DNA of 42,953 nt from an uncultured Granulosicoccaceae bacterium (lineage in GTDB: Bacteria > Pseudomonadota > Gammaproteobacteria > Granulosicoccales > Granulosicoccaceae). Below, piece after piece: positions 8,075 through 16,313 of this stretch (position 1 is the stretch's first letter; each line of letters begins with the position of its first letter). The notes beneath the pieces are model-generated. The model did not search any database and was not told where the DNA came from. It saw only the letters and a program-made list of their open reading frames with translations. Position numbers and translations under genes: made by a program. Location: contig CALGNZ010000133.1 of assembly GCA_937957915.1 (NCBI GenBank), positions 1 through 42,953 on the forward strand, written 5' to 3'.

Positions 8075-9049
8075 ATGCAAAACAGCTTGAGGCAATTTTC
8101 GGGGTTTGTCGGCGACATGCACGAAGTTGCCCGACACAGTGATGCTCAGGGCCTGGCGAGTTGGGCGGTGGGCAGGCTGTCGGATACCGTGGGGTTTGAT
8201 TGTGCATGGTATGGCTGGGCGCAACTCAGGGATGAAGATGTGCAAATACACGCTCAGTGTTCACACAATCTGACCGAGGCCTATTACGACAGCTGGTGCG
8301 AGATCGCCGAGGAGGATTTACTGGCAGCGGCGGTGCGCGAAAATCCGATGCAGACGGCAGTCTATGATCGGCGCGGGAAAGTGCAGACAGATGGTATGAT
8401 TTCGCTCGCAGACAGCTACGGCATTAACAAAATGGCGACAGCAATGCACGCGCGTCAGGGGCGAACTGCATCGTTCTATCTCTCCAGTTATCGAGCAGGC
8501 CCGCAAAGCCGATCATGGTCGGCAGAGGAGCTTGATTATCTGAAGTGCGCAGTTGATCAGTTATCTTCTGCGATGAAGGTTGCAAGCGCCGAACCGGTAC
8601 ATCAAAACGATAACCACGCTCGCTCAATACTGGTTAGTGAAGAGGGCATCGTCATATTGGGTTTGCAAAGCCTGCTGGCCAGATTCGGTTTTCTCTGGCC
8701 AGAGTGGCAGAGTGATCGATTGCCCGAGCACCTTGGCAATCTGATTCATATACCGGGAGAGCACGTGCTGGTTGACAGGCAGCTCATCGTTCATTGCAGC
8801 CCGGTCGGTGGACTTAACAATATGGGGTTGCTGCAACTCACCGTAAGACGGCTCACTAAATTTGATTTGCTAACACAACGTGAGCGGGAAGTAGCAGGGT
8901 TACTGGCTCAAGGCAGCAGCCACAAGGAGGCAGCTCGTATTCTGGGGGTGGCGCCCGCTACCATTCGCAATCAGACCCAATCAATCTACTCAAAGATGGG
9001 TGTTACCAGCCGAGTAGAGCTGGCGCTGGAAGTTAAAACCGGTGAGTGA
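8075..9049 (+). CDS. LuxR-family transcriptional regulator, DmfR-like by position
   Basis: A 324-residue regulator. The C-terminal part (about 262-322) is a LuxR helix-turn-helix (LTQREREVAGLLAQG, then KEAARILGVAPATIRNQ). The N-terminal 200 residues look like a GAF/autoinducer-type sensor domain (AVGRLSDTVGFDCAWYGW) but without clear ligand residues. An upstream frame start at 7979 would overlap the DMFase gene by 68 bases, so I prefer ATG 8075, 28 bases after its stop. DMF degradation in Paracoccus aminophilus is controlled by a LuxR-type activator (DmfR) encoded beside dmfA1A2, so a local activator role is likely. Confidence 0.75.
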   Translation: MQNSLRQFSGFVGDMHEVARHSDAQGLASWAVGRLSDTVGFDCAWYGWAQLRDEDVQIHAQCSHNLTEAYYDSWCEIAEEDLLAAAVRENPMQTAVYDRRGKVQTDGMISLADSYGINKMATAMHARQGRTASFYLSSYRAGPQSRSWSAEELDYLKCAVDQLSSAMKVASAEPVHQNDNHARSILVSEEGIVILGLQSLLARFGFLWPEWQSDRLPEHLGNLIHIPGEHVLVDRQLIVHCSPVGGLNNMGLLQLTVRRLTKFDLLTQREREVAGLLAQGSSHKEAARILGVAPATIRNQTQSIYSKMGVTSRVELALEVKTGE

Positions 9050-9366
9050 GACTGGCAATACCTGATTTGCCGCAAATGAACCGGAGTCGGCCGATGATTG
9101 GACGGCTTAACGCTCGCGACCAGCCAACCCTTGACCTGGTACAAAAATAGACAAGTCAATCATGTGGCTGAAGTGTGTCTGAAGTGTGCCGAAAAAGGGC
9201 CGACGCGGGGCCCATGCGGGCTGATACATTTGATACAAATCGATTGCAATTGAAACACTATGGACACTGCTCTGAAACTCGGGCTGCCGATACTACTATC
9301 AGCTGATGAGAGGGCATGTCGCCGCTCTGATTGGTTTTTCGTATTAACGAATCCGAGGAGCGAAAA
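9050..9366. other. Intergenic region between the amide operon and csrA
   Basis: No gene is seen. It contains short direct repeats (CTGAAGTGTG at about 9169 and 9179; TGATACA at about 9222 and 9231) and an AT-richer stretch at 9215-9265 where the csrA promoter probably lies. No clear terminator was found after the regulator gene. Confidence 0.3.
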
Positions 9367-9585
9367 ATGCTAATTTTGACACGAAGAATAGGTGAGCGGT
9401 TGCTGATAGGCGATGAAATCACTATTTCGGTACTGGGTAAGAAAGGCAGTCAAATTAGAGTTGGCATCGAGGCACCGAGAGAAGTAGCAGTCCATCGAGA
9501 GGAGATTTACGAGCGAATAAAAAGCACCGAGGCTGAACAAAAAGCGGTTCCTGGTATTTGCGAGGTAAAAGCGTTCAGTTCCTGA
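9367..9585 (+). CDS. csrA: Carbon storage regulator CsrA/RsmA
   Basis: A 72-residue RNA-binding regulator. It begins [20 protein letters not shown] and continues with the core [30 protein letters not shown], including the RNA-contacting N-terminal strand and the VHREEI strand with its conserved arginine. The homologue in E. coli has 61 residues; here about ten extra C-terminal residues are present. The ATG at 9367 has GAGGAG upstream. The frame is open 36 bases further, but the family start is unambiguous. A GGA in the ribosome site could allow autorepression, as known for csrA leaders. It acts post-transcriptionally on many mRNAs. Confidence 0.95.
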   Translation: MLILTRRIGERLLIGDEITISVLGKKGSQIRVGIEAPREVAVHREEIYERIKSTEAEQKAVPGICEVKAFSS

Positions 9586-9648
9586 TTGCGTTCACCGGTG
9601 TTTGTTTGTAGGCCCGTCCGCATTCCCATGAGAGTCGCACTGGTTTAC

Positions 9649-9681
9649 AATTCCCGCGGGGTACGAATTCGCGGGGTAACG
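9649..9681 (+). repeat. Near-perfect tandem repeat just before a response-regulator start
   Basis: AATTCCCGCGGGGTACG (9649-9665) is followed directly by AATTCGCGGGGTAACG (9666-9681), four bases before the ATG at 9686. The GGGG runs are also the only ribosome-site-like sequence. The repeat may be an operator or may affect translation; its role is unknown. Confidence 0.4.
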
Positions 9682-9685
9682 ATTA

Positions 9686-10414
9686 ATGGGAAACGAGGAA
9701 AATACATCCGTATTAGTCGTTGACGACGATGAAAATCAGCGCTGGATGGTTAAAACCTATCTGCAAAAACACGGATTCGTTGTGCACACTGCTGCGGACG
9801 GAGTGGCTATGCGTGAAAAACTGGCCGAGCATCCTGTAAGCGTTGTGCTGCTGGATGTCACAATGCCCGGAGAAGACGGCTTTACGCTGGCCCGATATCT
9901 CAGAGCGGATCATAAAGTCGGTATTATTATGCTAACTGCTTCCACAGAGTTAGTTGATCGGGTGCTGGGTCTTGAGATTGGCGCTGATGATTACATCACG
10001 AAGCCGTTCGAGCCGCGTGAGCTAATGGCCAGGGTCAAGGCACTGCAGCGCAGACTGGTTTCAGATTCTGAGCCAGTGGCGCCAGCGGAAGGGGCGTTAT
10101 CTAATGAGCAGACAATTGCTTTTGGTGAGTTTTTGCTGCACCTGGATTCACGTGAGTTAAGAGACAAGAGCGGGCAGCTGGTGGCCTTAACATCAATGGA
10201 ATTTGACTTGTTAAAGGCCTTTGCAGAAAACCCGGGACGGGTGCTTACTCGTGATAATCTGCTTTCACTGGCGCACAAACGAGACTGGGATCCCTACGAT
10301 CGTAGTGTTGATATCAGGGTAGGCAGAGTACGGCGTAAAATTGAGTCAGACCCCTCGAAGCCGGCCATAATAAAAACGGTCAGAGGTGTTGGTTATATCT
10401 ATGTGAAAAACTAG
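9686..10414 (+). CDS. OmpR/PhoB-family response regulator
   Basis: A 242-residue two-component regulator. The receiver (residues about 8-120) has the acidic pair VVDDDEN, phospho-acceptor Asp57 (LLDVTMPGEDG), a Thr in MLTAS and Lys in ITKPFEPREL. The C-terminal winged helix (about 145-240) has MEFDLLKAFAENPGRVLTRDNLL and RSVDIRVGRVRRKIE. No kinase is directly adjacent. The nearest is the membrane kinase at 11960-13348, and csrA is upstream. It ends 4 bases from the converging single-domain regulator. Its target genes cannot be read from the sequence. Confidence 0.92.
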   Translation: MGNEENTSVLVVDDDENQRWMVKTYLQKHGFVVHTAADGVAMREKLAEHPVSVVLLDVTMPGEDGFTLARYLRADHKVGIIMLTASTELVDRVLGLEIGADDYITKPFEPRELMARVKALQRRLVSDSEPVAPAEGALSNEQTIAFGEFLLHLDSRELRDKSGQLVALTSMEFDLLKAFAENPGRVLTRDNLLSLAHKRDWDPYDRSVDIRVGRVRRKIESDPSKPAIIKTVRGVGYIYVKN

Positions 10415-10418
10415 TCGG

Positions 10419-10817
10419 TTATTGGACATTGGTTTTTTGCGAGTCAGTTTCTCCCAAAAGCAAGCGGATCTTCGTTAGCAGTTTGTTAAAGTCAATCGGC
10501 TTTGTTTCATATTCATTGCAACCGGCTTCGAGCGCAATTTCACGCTCACCGGGCAACGCGTGAGACGATACAGCAATAACAGGAATAGAACTGGTTACAG
10601 AATTTTTCCGTAGCATTTTGGTAGCCGCCCAACCGTCCATGACTGGTAAATTGAGGTCCATTAATATGATATCCGGAATGAGCTCCTCCGCTTTGGTTAC
10701 ACCTGCTCCGCCATCAGTGGCAACAATTACAGTGTATCCCCGCCTGCCAAGTCGGCGGGATAGCATATAGGCATTGTCTTCATTGTCCTCAACATAGAGA
10801 ATAGTGGTGCCTGTCAT
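10419..10817 (-). CDS. CheY/DivK-like single-domain response regulator
   Basis: A 132-residue stand-alone receiver with no output domain. Acidic pocket residues are Glu10-Asp11, the phospho-acceptor is Asp54 (IILMDLNLPVMDGW), and the Ser of VSSHAL and Lys of YETKPID complete the site. The VEDNEDN start and the E.GC.EY.TKPI pattern are typical of receivers that serve in hybrid phosphorelays. It points toward the OmpR-type gene and away from the binding-protein/kinase pair, so it is likely transcribed from the 10818-11100 region. A phosphotransfer role with the kinase at 11960 is possible but unproven. Confidence 0.9.
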   Translation of the reverse strand: MTGTTILYVEDNEDNAYMLSRRLGRRGYTVIVATDGGAGVTKAEELIPDIILMDLNLPVMDGWAATKMLRKNSVTSSIPVIAVSSHALPGEREIALEAGCNEYETKPIDFNKLLTKIRLLLGETDSQKTNVQ

Positions 10818-11103
10818 TTGGCCCTCCAGACTTGAGTTCGAGATTGAGATTGCGGGTTTCAGCTGGACGACGGTGTCTAATGTCAGTCGCCAGAGCAGCC
10901 ATCATAAAACACTTTATAAGGTGGTCTGAAAATTTTCTCATTTTATAGTAGCAGCCACCGGTTTCAGTCTGTGCCGAGAGCGCAGATTATCCGACGAATG
11001 GTATACTCGTGTGGTTAATCTTTTGAGATTTGGAGCGCCAATTCTGATCGAATTTTCTGAACAGACTGACTTTCATTATTGTGGGAAGCGGGAGCAACTC
11101 ATT

Positions 11104-11868
11104 GTGCAGCTAATTCAACGAGCATTTATCGCAACCATTATGCTGATGTTTGCCGTAACTACCCAGGCTGAGGAATATACGATTCATACCGGGCCAAATG
11201 GCTATGCTCCGTTTTTTATGATCGAAGGCAGTGGTGATGATGCTGTTTACTTCGGGGCTATCCATGATCTGCTAGACATATTTGAAGATCGTCATCCTGA
11301 GTATTCGCGCAGACCTATACTGATGACGGCTAAGCGTGCCAATTTGGGATTAGCGCGCGGTGAAGGTTTTGACGTTATGTTTAACAGCCCGTTGTTCGTT
11401 TCGGACGATGTGTTGCAATATTTTCGGTTTACGCAAACGGTTTTTACATCACGAGATGTCGTCATTACGCGTAAAGATCAGGAGTTCGAGTATACAAAGC
11501 CGGAAGACCTTTTCGGGCAGTCGGTGGGTGCAATCCGTGGGTACAGGTACGCACAATTTGATGAGCTTCTTGAATCAGGGCAGATCAGTGATGTGCGTGT
11601 CGATGAGCATCCGCAGGCGATTGGTATGCTGGCCAGGGGGCGCATCGATGCCTATTTCGGGAATATTTTCGTGTCACCTTACTACATAAAGCAAATGGGG
11701 ATAAAAGTATCTGACTTTGATTTCTCTAAAGTTTCAATGTACGAATTCGAGTTCGCATTTGCAGTAAACAAAGAGAAACCAGAGTTATACAAGAAGCTGG
11801 ATACGTTTATTTCAGACATTCGTTACAACGGTGTATTAAAAAGACTGTTGAAAAGCTATCTTGAGTAA
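11104..11868 (+). CDS. Periplasmic family-3-type solute-binding protein
   Basis: A 254-residue protein of the SBP_bac_3 (amino-acid binding) fold. I chose the GTG start at 11104: GGGAG lies just upstream, and the first 21 residues then form a signal peptide ending TTQA before EEYTIHTG. The frame is open to 11011, but the extra residues are polar and would bury the signal. The pattern FGQSVGAIRGYRYAQFDELL and MLARGRIDAYFGN matches the second half of family-3 binding proteins. No transporter genes accompany it. The next gene, 91 bases on, is a sensor kinase, so it may deliver a ligand signal rather than feed transport. Confidence 0.75.
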   Translation: MQLIQRAFIATIMLMFAVTTQAEEYTIHTGPNGYAPFFMIEGSGDDAVYFGAIHDLLDIFEDRHPEYSRRPILMTAKRANLGLARGEGFDVMFNSPLFVSDDVLQYFRFTQTVFTSRDVVITRKDQEFEYTKPEDLFGQSVGAIRGYRYAQFDELLESGQISDVRVDEHPQAIGMLARGRIDAYFGNIFVSPYYIKQMGIKVSDFDFSKVSMYEFEFAFAVNKEKPELYKKLDTFISDIRYNGVLKRLLKSYLE

Positions 11869-11959
11869 TCACGGACTCACCGGTCCACTACCACCGTTTT
11901 CGTAATCCATATCATCAAGATGTTTTCGAGAATTGCAAACAGGGACCTGCGCTTCGAGC

Positions 11960-13348
11960 ATGAACTTTTATTCAAAATTTCAGACGATATCCTGGAAGTT
12001 CCTGGCGTTCCTGATACCTGCGGTTACCATTGCGGCTGCGGTAGTGCTGTTTATTTACGCTTACACCAAGCAAAGGTCATCTGAAGAAGCGCTGGTAAAG
12101 AAAATTGTAGAGATTGCCGAGGTGCATAGCCAGGCTGTTGCGTATCCGCTTTGGACGCTTGATTTCGATGGTCTGGAGCGCAGTGTTCGGACTATTGCAC
12201 TGCATCCTGAAATACAGTGTGTAGAGGTGATTGAATCCCATGAGCAACTCCCGTTTCAGTGGCCAGAGAAATGTATTGTTCATGATGACGAAGGGAAACA
12301 CAGTTCGCAGCTGGCTTTTGAGGATCAGCAAGTAGGGGAACTGAGCCTCTATTATACCACTGCGCCATTCACTGCTGCCTTAAGAAGGGAGATACTCAGT
12401 GGAGCGCTGTTTTTTTTCCTGCTCGTGAGCGTTGCGGGGATCGTGGCGTTTTTGGCTTTACAAACCATCGTGGGTCGCCCTGTTCAACAATTGATGTCAT
12501 CAATAAGAAAGGCTGAAAAAGAGGACTCCAGAGAGCCGATAGTCTGGACTTCTCAGGATGAACTCGGCAGCGTGATTACCGCTTATAACAATATGCTTTA
12601 TCAAGTCGATGAGAACACGAATGAGTTGATTGCAGCCAGAGAGCAGGCGGAGTCTGCGGCTTATACAAAGAGCCGATTTCTGGCCAATATGAGCCATGAG
12701 CTGCGTACTCCGCTTAATGCGGTTATTGGAATTACCGAGATGCTCCGCGAGGAGGCAGAAGACGAGGAAAAAGATACCGAGCCATTTGATCGAGTTGCCA
12801 GATCAGGCCGGCATTTGTTGAGTTTGATAGATGATATTCTTGATTTCTCAAAAATTGAAGCTGGCAAAATTGAGCTTGCCTATGAGGAAGTTAATTTGCG
12901 TGAATTGCTTGATGAGGTTGTTGCAACAGCCGATCCGCTCGCTAAAACCGGCGGTATTGCACTAAACCTTATATACGATAACGACCCGGCTCATCTCTAT
13001 ACCGATCCGTTAAGGCTTCGGCAAATCGTATTAAATTTACTGAGCAATGCATGCAAGTTTACCGAGCAGGGGTCGGTTTCTCTGACAGTCGAGAGTGAAG
13101 CATCAGAGCAGAGCAACGGTGTTCGCTTTTCTGTGGTTGATACTGGCATTGGTATCTCGAAAGAGCAAAGCGAGAATCTGTTTCAAGACTTTTCTCAGGC
13201 AGACAATTCGACAACCAGGCGTTATGGTGGAACCGGTTTGGGTTTAGCGATCAGTCAGCGGTTGTGTAATTTGCTCGGGGGGCAAATAGAGCTGAGCAGC
13301 ACAGTTGGCAAAGGGTCGAGTTTCAGTTTTGTTTTGCCGGTCCAGTAA
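11960..13348 (+). CDS. Membrane histidine kinase
   Basis: A 462-residue sensor kinase. Two membrane segments (about 9-31 and 144-168) enclose a 110-residue periplasmic sensor with no familiar domain. A HAMP linker, a HisKA domain with phospho-His246 (FLANMSHELRTPLNAV) and a HATPase domain (N box NLLSNACKF, DTGIGI, GGTGLGLAIS) follow. There is no fused receiver, although the kinase core resembles that of hybrid kinases. ATG 11960 is preferred over an upstream TTG. It follows the binding protein at 11104 and may sense that protein in the periplasm. The OmpR-type or CheY-type regulators nearby are candidate partners. Confidence 0.88.
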   Translation: MNFYSKFQTISWKFLAFLIPAVTIAAAVVLFIYAYTKQRSSEEALVKKIVEIAEVHSQAVAYPLWTLDFDGLERSVRTIALHPEIQCVEVIESHEQLPFQWPEKCIVHDDEGKHSSQLAFEDQQVGELSLYYTTAPFTAALRREILSGALFFFLLVSVAGIVAFLALQTIVGRPVQQLMSSIRKAEKEDSREPIVWTSQDELGSVITAYNNMLYQVDENTNELIAAREQAESAAYTKSRFLANMSHELRTPLNAVIGITEMLREEAEDEEKDTEPFDRVARSGRHLLSLIDDILDFSKIEAGKIELAYEEVNLRELLDEVVATADPLAKTGGIALNLIYDNDPAHLYTDPLRLRQIVLNLLSNACKFTEQGSVSLTVESEASEQSNGVRFSVVDTGIGISKEQSENLFQDFSQADNSTTRRYGGTGLGLAISQRLCNLLGGQIELSSTVGKGSSFSFVLPVQ

Positions 13349-13373
13349 GTTGAATAGATGCTCTTGTGACCAT

Positions 13374-15020
13374 TCAGAGTTCGCGTAAGTCTGGCAGTAG
13401 ATAGCCGTCTGCTTCAAGCTTGCTGCGGACCAGCTTTTTACTCATTTTTCCGGTTGTCGTCAATGGAATACTGTCGACAAAAAGCACGTCGTCAGGTAGT
13501 TGCCATTTGGCAAAACGGGTGGCGCAATGATCTATAACTGACCCGGGTTCGACAGTGGCTCCGGTTTCTGTGACGATTAATACTACCGGCCTTTCTGTCC
13601 AGCGCGGATGCGGCTGAGCCACGGCGCAGGCCTGAGCGACTCCGGGCAGGGCTACAATATGATTTTCCAGATCAACTGATGAAATCCACTCGCCTCCGCT
13701 TTTGATTAAATCTTTTGATCTATCTGTGATGATCAGATATTCATCTTCATCAATCGCTGCAACGTCGCCTGTTACCAGCCAGCCGTCTTTAAATTTGTCG
13801 GGTTGCGGGTTATTAAAATACTCGCTGCAGATCCACGGCCCGCGTATCAACACCTCACCAACAGCATTGCCATCGTGCGGCAGGTCCAGACCGTCGTCAT
13901 CAACTATTTTTATATCAATGCCTGGCATAATCTGGCCGGCCTTGGCCATGTTTTGAAACTGTTCGTCATCGCTGAGGGAGAGGTGTGAGCGCTTTGAAAC
14001 CCGACGGGCTACGGTGCCGAGTGGACTCGTCTCGGTCATGCCCCAGCCTTGAATCATCTCGACGTTAAGGTTGTCCCAGTACCACTTGATCAATGAGATA
14101 GGTGCTGCCGAACCGCCAACCGTTAGCCGGTCGAGAGCGCTGAAGTCATAGTTCTGTGGGTTTTTTTCAATCAACACTTTCATGCCTTGCCATATCGTGG
14201 GGACCCCGGCAGATATAGTCACCTTTTCCTCTGACATTAACTGAGCAATTCGGGCGGGGTCCATAAAACGGTGTGGCATGACTTGTTTCATACCGAGCGT
14301 GAGCGCAACCCAGGGCAATCCCCAGCCCTGTGCATGAAACATTGGCACTATGCCGCACAGAGTGTCAGTTCCGGATAGACCCATACAGTCGGTTGCCATC
14401 ACTGACATGGTGTGCAGATACTGCGCCCGGTGTTCGTACTCAACACCTTTCGGGTCGCCGGTAGTCCCGCTGGTGTAACACAGGCCCAACGGCGATGTCT
14501 CCGGTAAGTCGGGCCATTCGCAGTGGGCAGGTTGCGTGTCGATAAAGGTTTCGTAGCAGACAGCATTGGGCAAATCTGTTTGCCAGTTTTCAAACCCTTC
14601 TTCGGCGCTGATTACTACGCGTTCTACCGTGGGTATGTTGTCTTTGACTGTCTCCAGTGCGGGCAGCAGATCGGCATCGACAATGATTAACTTGTCTGTC
14701 GCATGATTGATGATGTATTCGAGATCGGTTTGGCCAAGTCGAATATTCAGTGTGTGCAGAACGACGCCGAGTCCGGCGCAGGCCCAGTAGATTTCGAGGT
14801 GGGTCGCACTGTTCCACATAAATGTCGCGATACGATCGCCGGGCTTGATACCCTGTGCGATAAGCGCGTGAGCCAGTTGATGCGCACGGGCGCGCGTTTG
14901 CCGATAGGTTTGTCGCCTTGTACCGCTGGTGGTTGCTGTAACAATTTCTTCTTCAGGGCAGACTACTGCGCCACGCTCAATCAGTCGGTGCATTAGCAAC
15001 GGCACAGATTGCATACCCAT
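13374..15020 (-). CDS. AMP-forming acyl-CoA ligase
   Basis: A 548-residue adenylate-forming enzyme that activates a carboxylic acid with ATP and joins it to CoA. Motifs in order: CYTSGTTGDPKG (about 180-191), GWGMTETSP (about 325), DGWLVTGDV, DRSKDLIKSGGEWIS, and the catalytic lysine in TTTGKMSKK (about 523-529). Length and motif spelling fit the medium-/long-chain fatty acid and methylmercaptopropionate ligase group (AlkK, DmdB). The acid cannot be chosen by reading. It stands alone, convergent with the kinase gene 25 bases away, with GGGAA before the ATG. Confidence 0.88.
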   Translation of the reverse strand: MGMQSVPLLMHRLIERGAVVCPEEEIVTATTSGTRRQTYRQTRARAHQLAHALIAQGIKPGDRIATFMWNSATHLEIYWACAGLGVVLHTLNIRLGQTDLEYIINHATDKLIIVDADLLPALETVKDNIPTVERVVISAEEGFENWQTDLPNAVCYETFIDTQPAHCEWPDLPETSPLGLCYTSGTTGDPKGVEYEHRAQYLHTMSVMATDCMGLSGTDTLCGIVPMFHAQGWGLPWVALTLGMKQVMPHRFMDPARIAQLMSEEKVTISAGVPTIWQGMKVLIEKNPQNYDFSALDRLTVGGSAAPISLIKWYWDNLNVEMIQGWGMTETSPLGTVARRVSKRSHLSLSDDEQFQNMAKAGQIMPGIDIKIVDDDGLDLPHDGNAVGEVLIRGPWICSEYFNNPQPDKFKDGWLVTGDVAAIDEDEYLIITDRSKDLIKSGGEWISSVDLENHIVALPGVAQACAVAQPHPRWTERPVVLIVTETGATVEPGSVIDHCATRFAKWQLPDDVLFVDSIPLTTTGKMSKKLVRSKLEADGYLLPDLREL

Positions 15021-15382
15021 TAGAATTTCCCCGTGTGTTCTGGCGTGTTAGCTGGAAAGGTTACAGAGCCGCTCCGGGCAGTGTTCGTGCAGGCCATGGT
15101 GTTTATCAGTTTGATTCGATATTGCCACAGCGTTTCAATCGTCGCACAGGTAATTTATTGCTGTTAAGCAGAGCAGCTGATCTACTGTAGTGTCGTCGGT
15201 GAACAGACCAATAAACTGCCTCTGAACGCGATTATACTAGTTGATCAGGCAATAGATTTATCTGAGGCTTGCCCGCTATGCGGGTCGGTTATCCTGGGTG
15301 CGCGAGAACGGGGTAGCACTTGAACCAACGACGGGGGCGGCATATTATGTCATGACGCATTCGTGATAAAGGGAATGAAGCT
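15021..15382. other. Intergenic region between divergent genes
   Basis: This 362-base stretch lies between the acyl-CoA ligase (minus) and the lipoprotein (plus). It must hold both promoters, but I see no convincing promoter pair, operator or RNA gene. Confidence 0.3.
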
Positions 15383-16240
15383 GTGAATACACTCCGTTTA
15401 CTGTTTGCACCGGCACTGCTTGCACCGGCACTGCTTGCACCGGCTCTGGTTGCACCGGCACTGCTTGCACTGTCACTGGTGGCACTTTCGGCGTGTAGTG
15501 GTACCTCTGCTGAGCCATCGACCGACACATCGAATCCGTTGTCCCCTCCCGTCACGGTACAGGCAGATCAGGCGTCTAACCCGCTAACTGCCGACGATTC
15601 CGCAGCAGGTGATGTGAGCGGCCACTGGTACTGTGCCGCATCCGAGGTGGTAGGGAATGCAGACAATTGGAGCAAAGCGTTTACACTTGAGTTTCTTGAC
15701 GATAGAACGCTTTCCAGTTCTGGTCAGGGCGTGTCAGGTCAGGGCATTTCAGGGCAGAGCGTTTCAGGCCAGAGCATGGTTAATCGTAGCGGGACGTGGT
15801 GGTACACACCTGCCGGCGCGATGGTTCAATGGGCGAATGGAGATACCACCGAGTATCGGGTTACTGATGGTAGCCTCGGCGGGCTTTCTGATGGCAGTAC
15901 GCATTGTTTGCGTGAGTTGCCATCGGCGGGCAGTTCCGTTGATGCCCCGGCTCTTGCCGCCATACCGACTTATGATTGTGGTAATGGAACGATAGTCGGG
16001 TTTGCAGCTAATGGGCGGTTATTTCAAAACGGTGTTGTGAGCGGGCAATGGCGAATGTATCTTGGAAATGGTATTGGAATTCCCACGCCGGATGCGCAGA
16101 TCGGCTATACGTATATTGAATTCAACGATACCCGCTTTACGGTTATTGACGATACGCTATTGCAGGAGTTCGGTGAGTGGTCCTGTTTCTCTATCAAGGC
16201 CGATGGGCCATTGTTGACATTGCTTGCACCGCTGCCGTAA
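15383..16240 (+). CDS. Putative lipoprotein with two pentapeptide repeat tracts
   Basis: A 285-residue protein starting at GTG (GGGAATGAAG upstream; the nearby ATG hits a stop at once). Residues 1-38 are a lipoprotein signal with lipobox LSAC. Its hydrophobic core is built from five-residue units (LAPAL-like) encoded by a 15-bp tandem array. The mature region has a Ser/Thr/Pro-rich linker, a segment GHWYC...GTWWYTPAGAMVQW, and a second tract (GQGVS, GQGIS, GQSVS, GQSM) from another 15-bp array. The C-terminal part has paired cysteines and beta-strand-like sequence. I do not recognise the family. It is likely outer-membrane anchored. Confidence 0.7.
   Translation: MNTLRLLFAPALLAPALLAPALVAPALLALSLVALSACSGTSAEPSTDTSNPLSPPVTVQADQASNPLTADDSAAGDVSGHWYCAASEVVGNADNWSKAFTLEFLDDRTLSSSGQGVSGQGISGQSVSGQSMVNRSGTWWYTPAGAMVQWANGDTTEYRVTDGSLGGLSDGSTHCLRELPSAGSSVDAPALAAIPTYDCGNGTIVGFAANGRLFQNGVVSGQWRMYLGNGIGIPTPDAQIGYTYIEFNDTRFTVIDDTLLQEFGEWSCFSIKADGPLLTLLAPLP
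15407..15481 (+). repeat. 15-bp tandem array inside the signal peptide
   Basis: Five head-to-tail units of GCACCGGCACTGCTT. Units 1, 2 and 4 are identical; units 3 and 5 are diverged. All are in frame, so gain or loss of a unit would lengthen or shorten the hydrophobic core by five residues without breaking the protein. Confidence 0.85.
15722..15781 (+). repeat. Second in-frame 15-bp tandem array in the same gene
   Basis: Four units related to GGTCAGGGCGTGTCA encode the GQxxS pentapeptides. The first two are most similar and the last has degenerated. The sequence is unrelated to the signal-peptide array. Confidence 0.75.
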
Positions 16241-16313
16241 AACATAGCGAGCGCTCATAATCGTTTAAGAGCGATTACATAGAGCGACTAGTTAGTGCCA
16301 TGACGCACAGTGC

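Noticed and set aside
16258-16277. Hairpin TAATCG/CGATTA between converging genes as terminator
   Set aside because: Short AT-rich stem with an 8-base loop and no T run.
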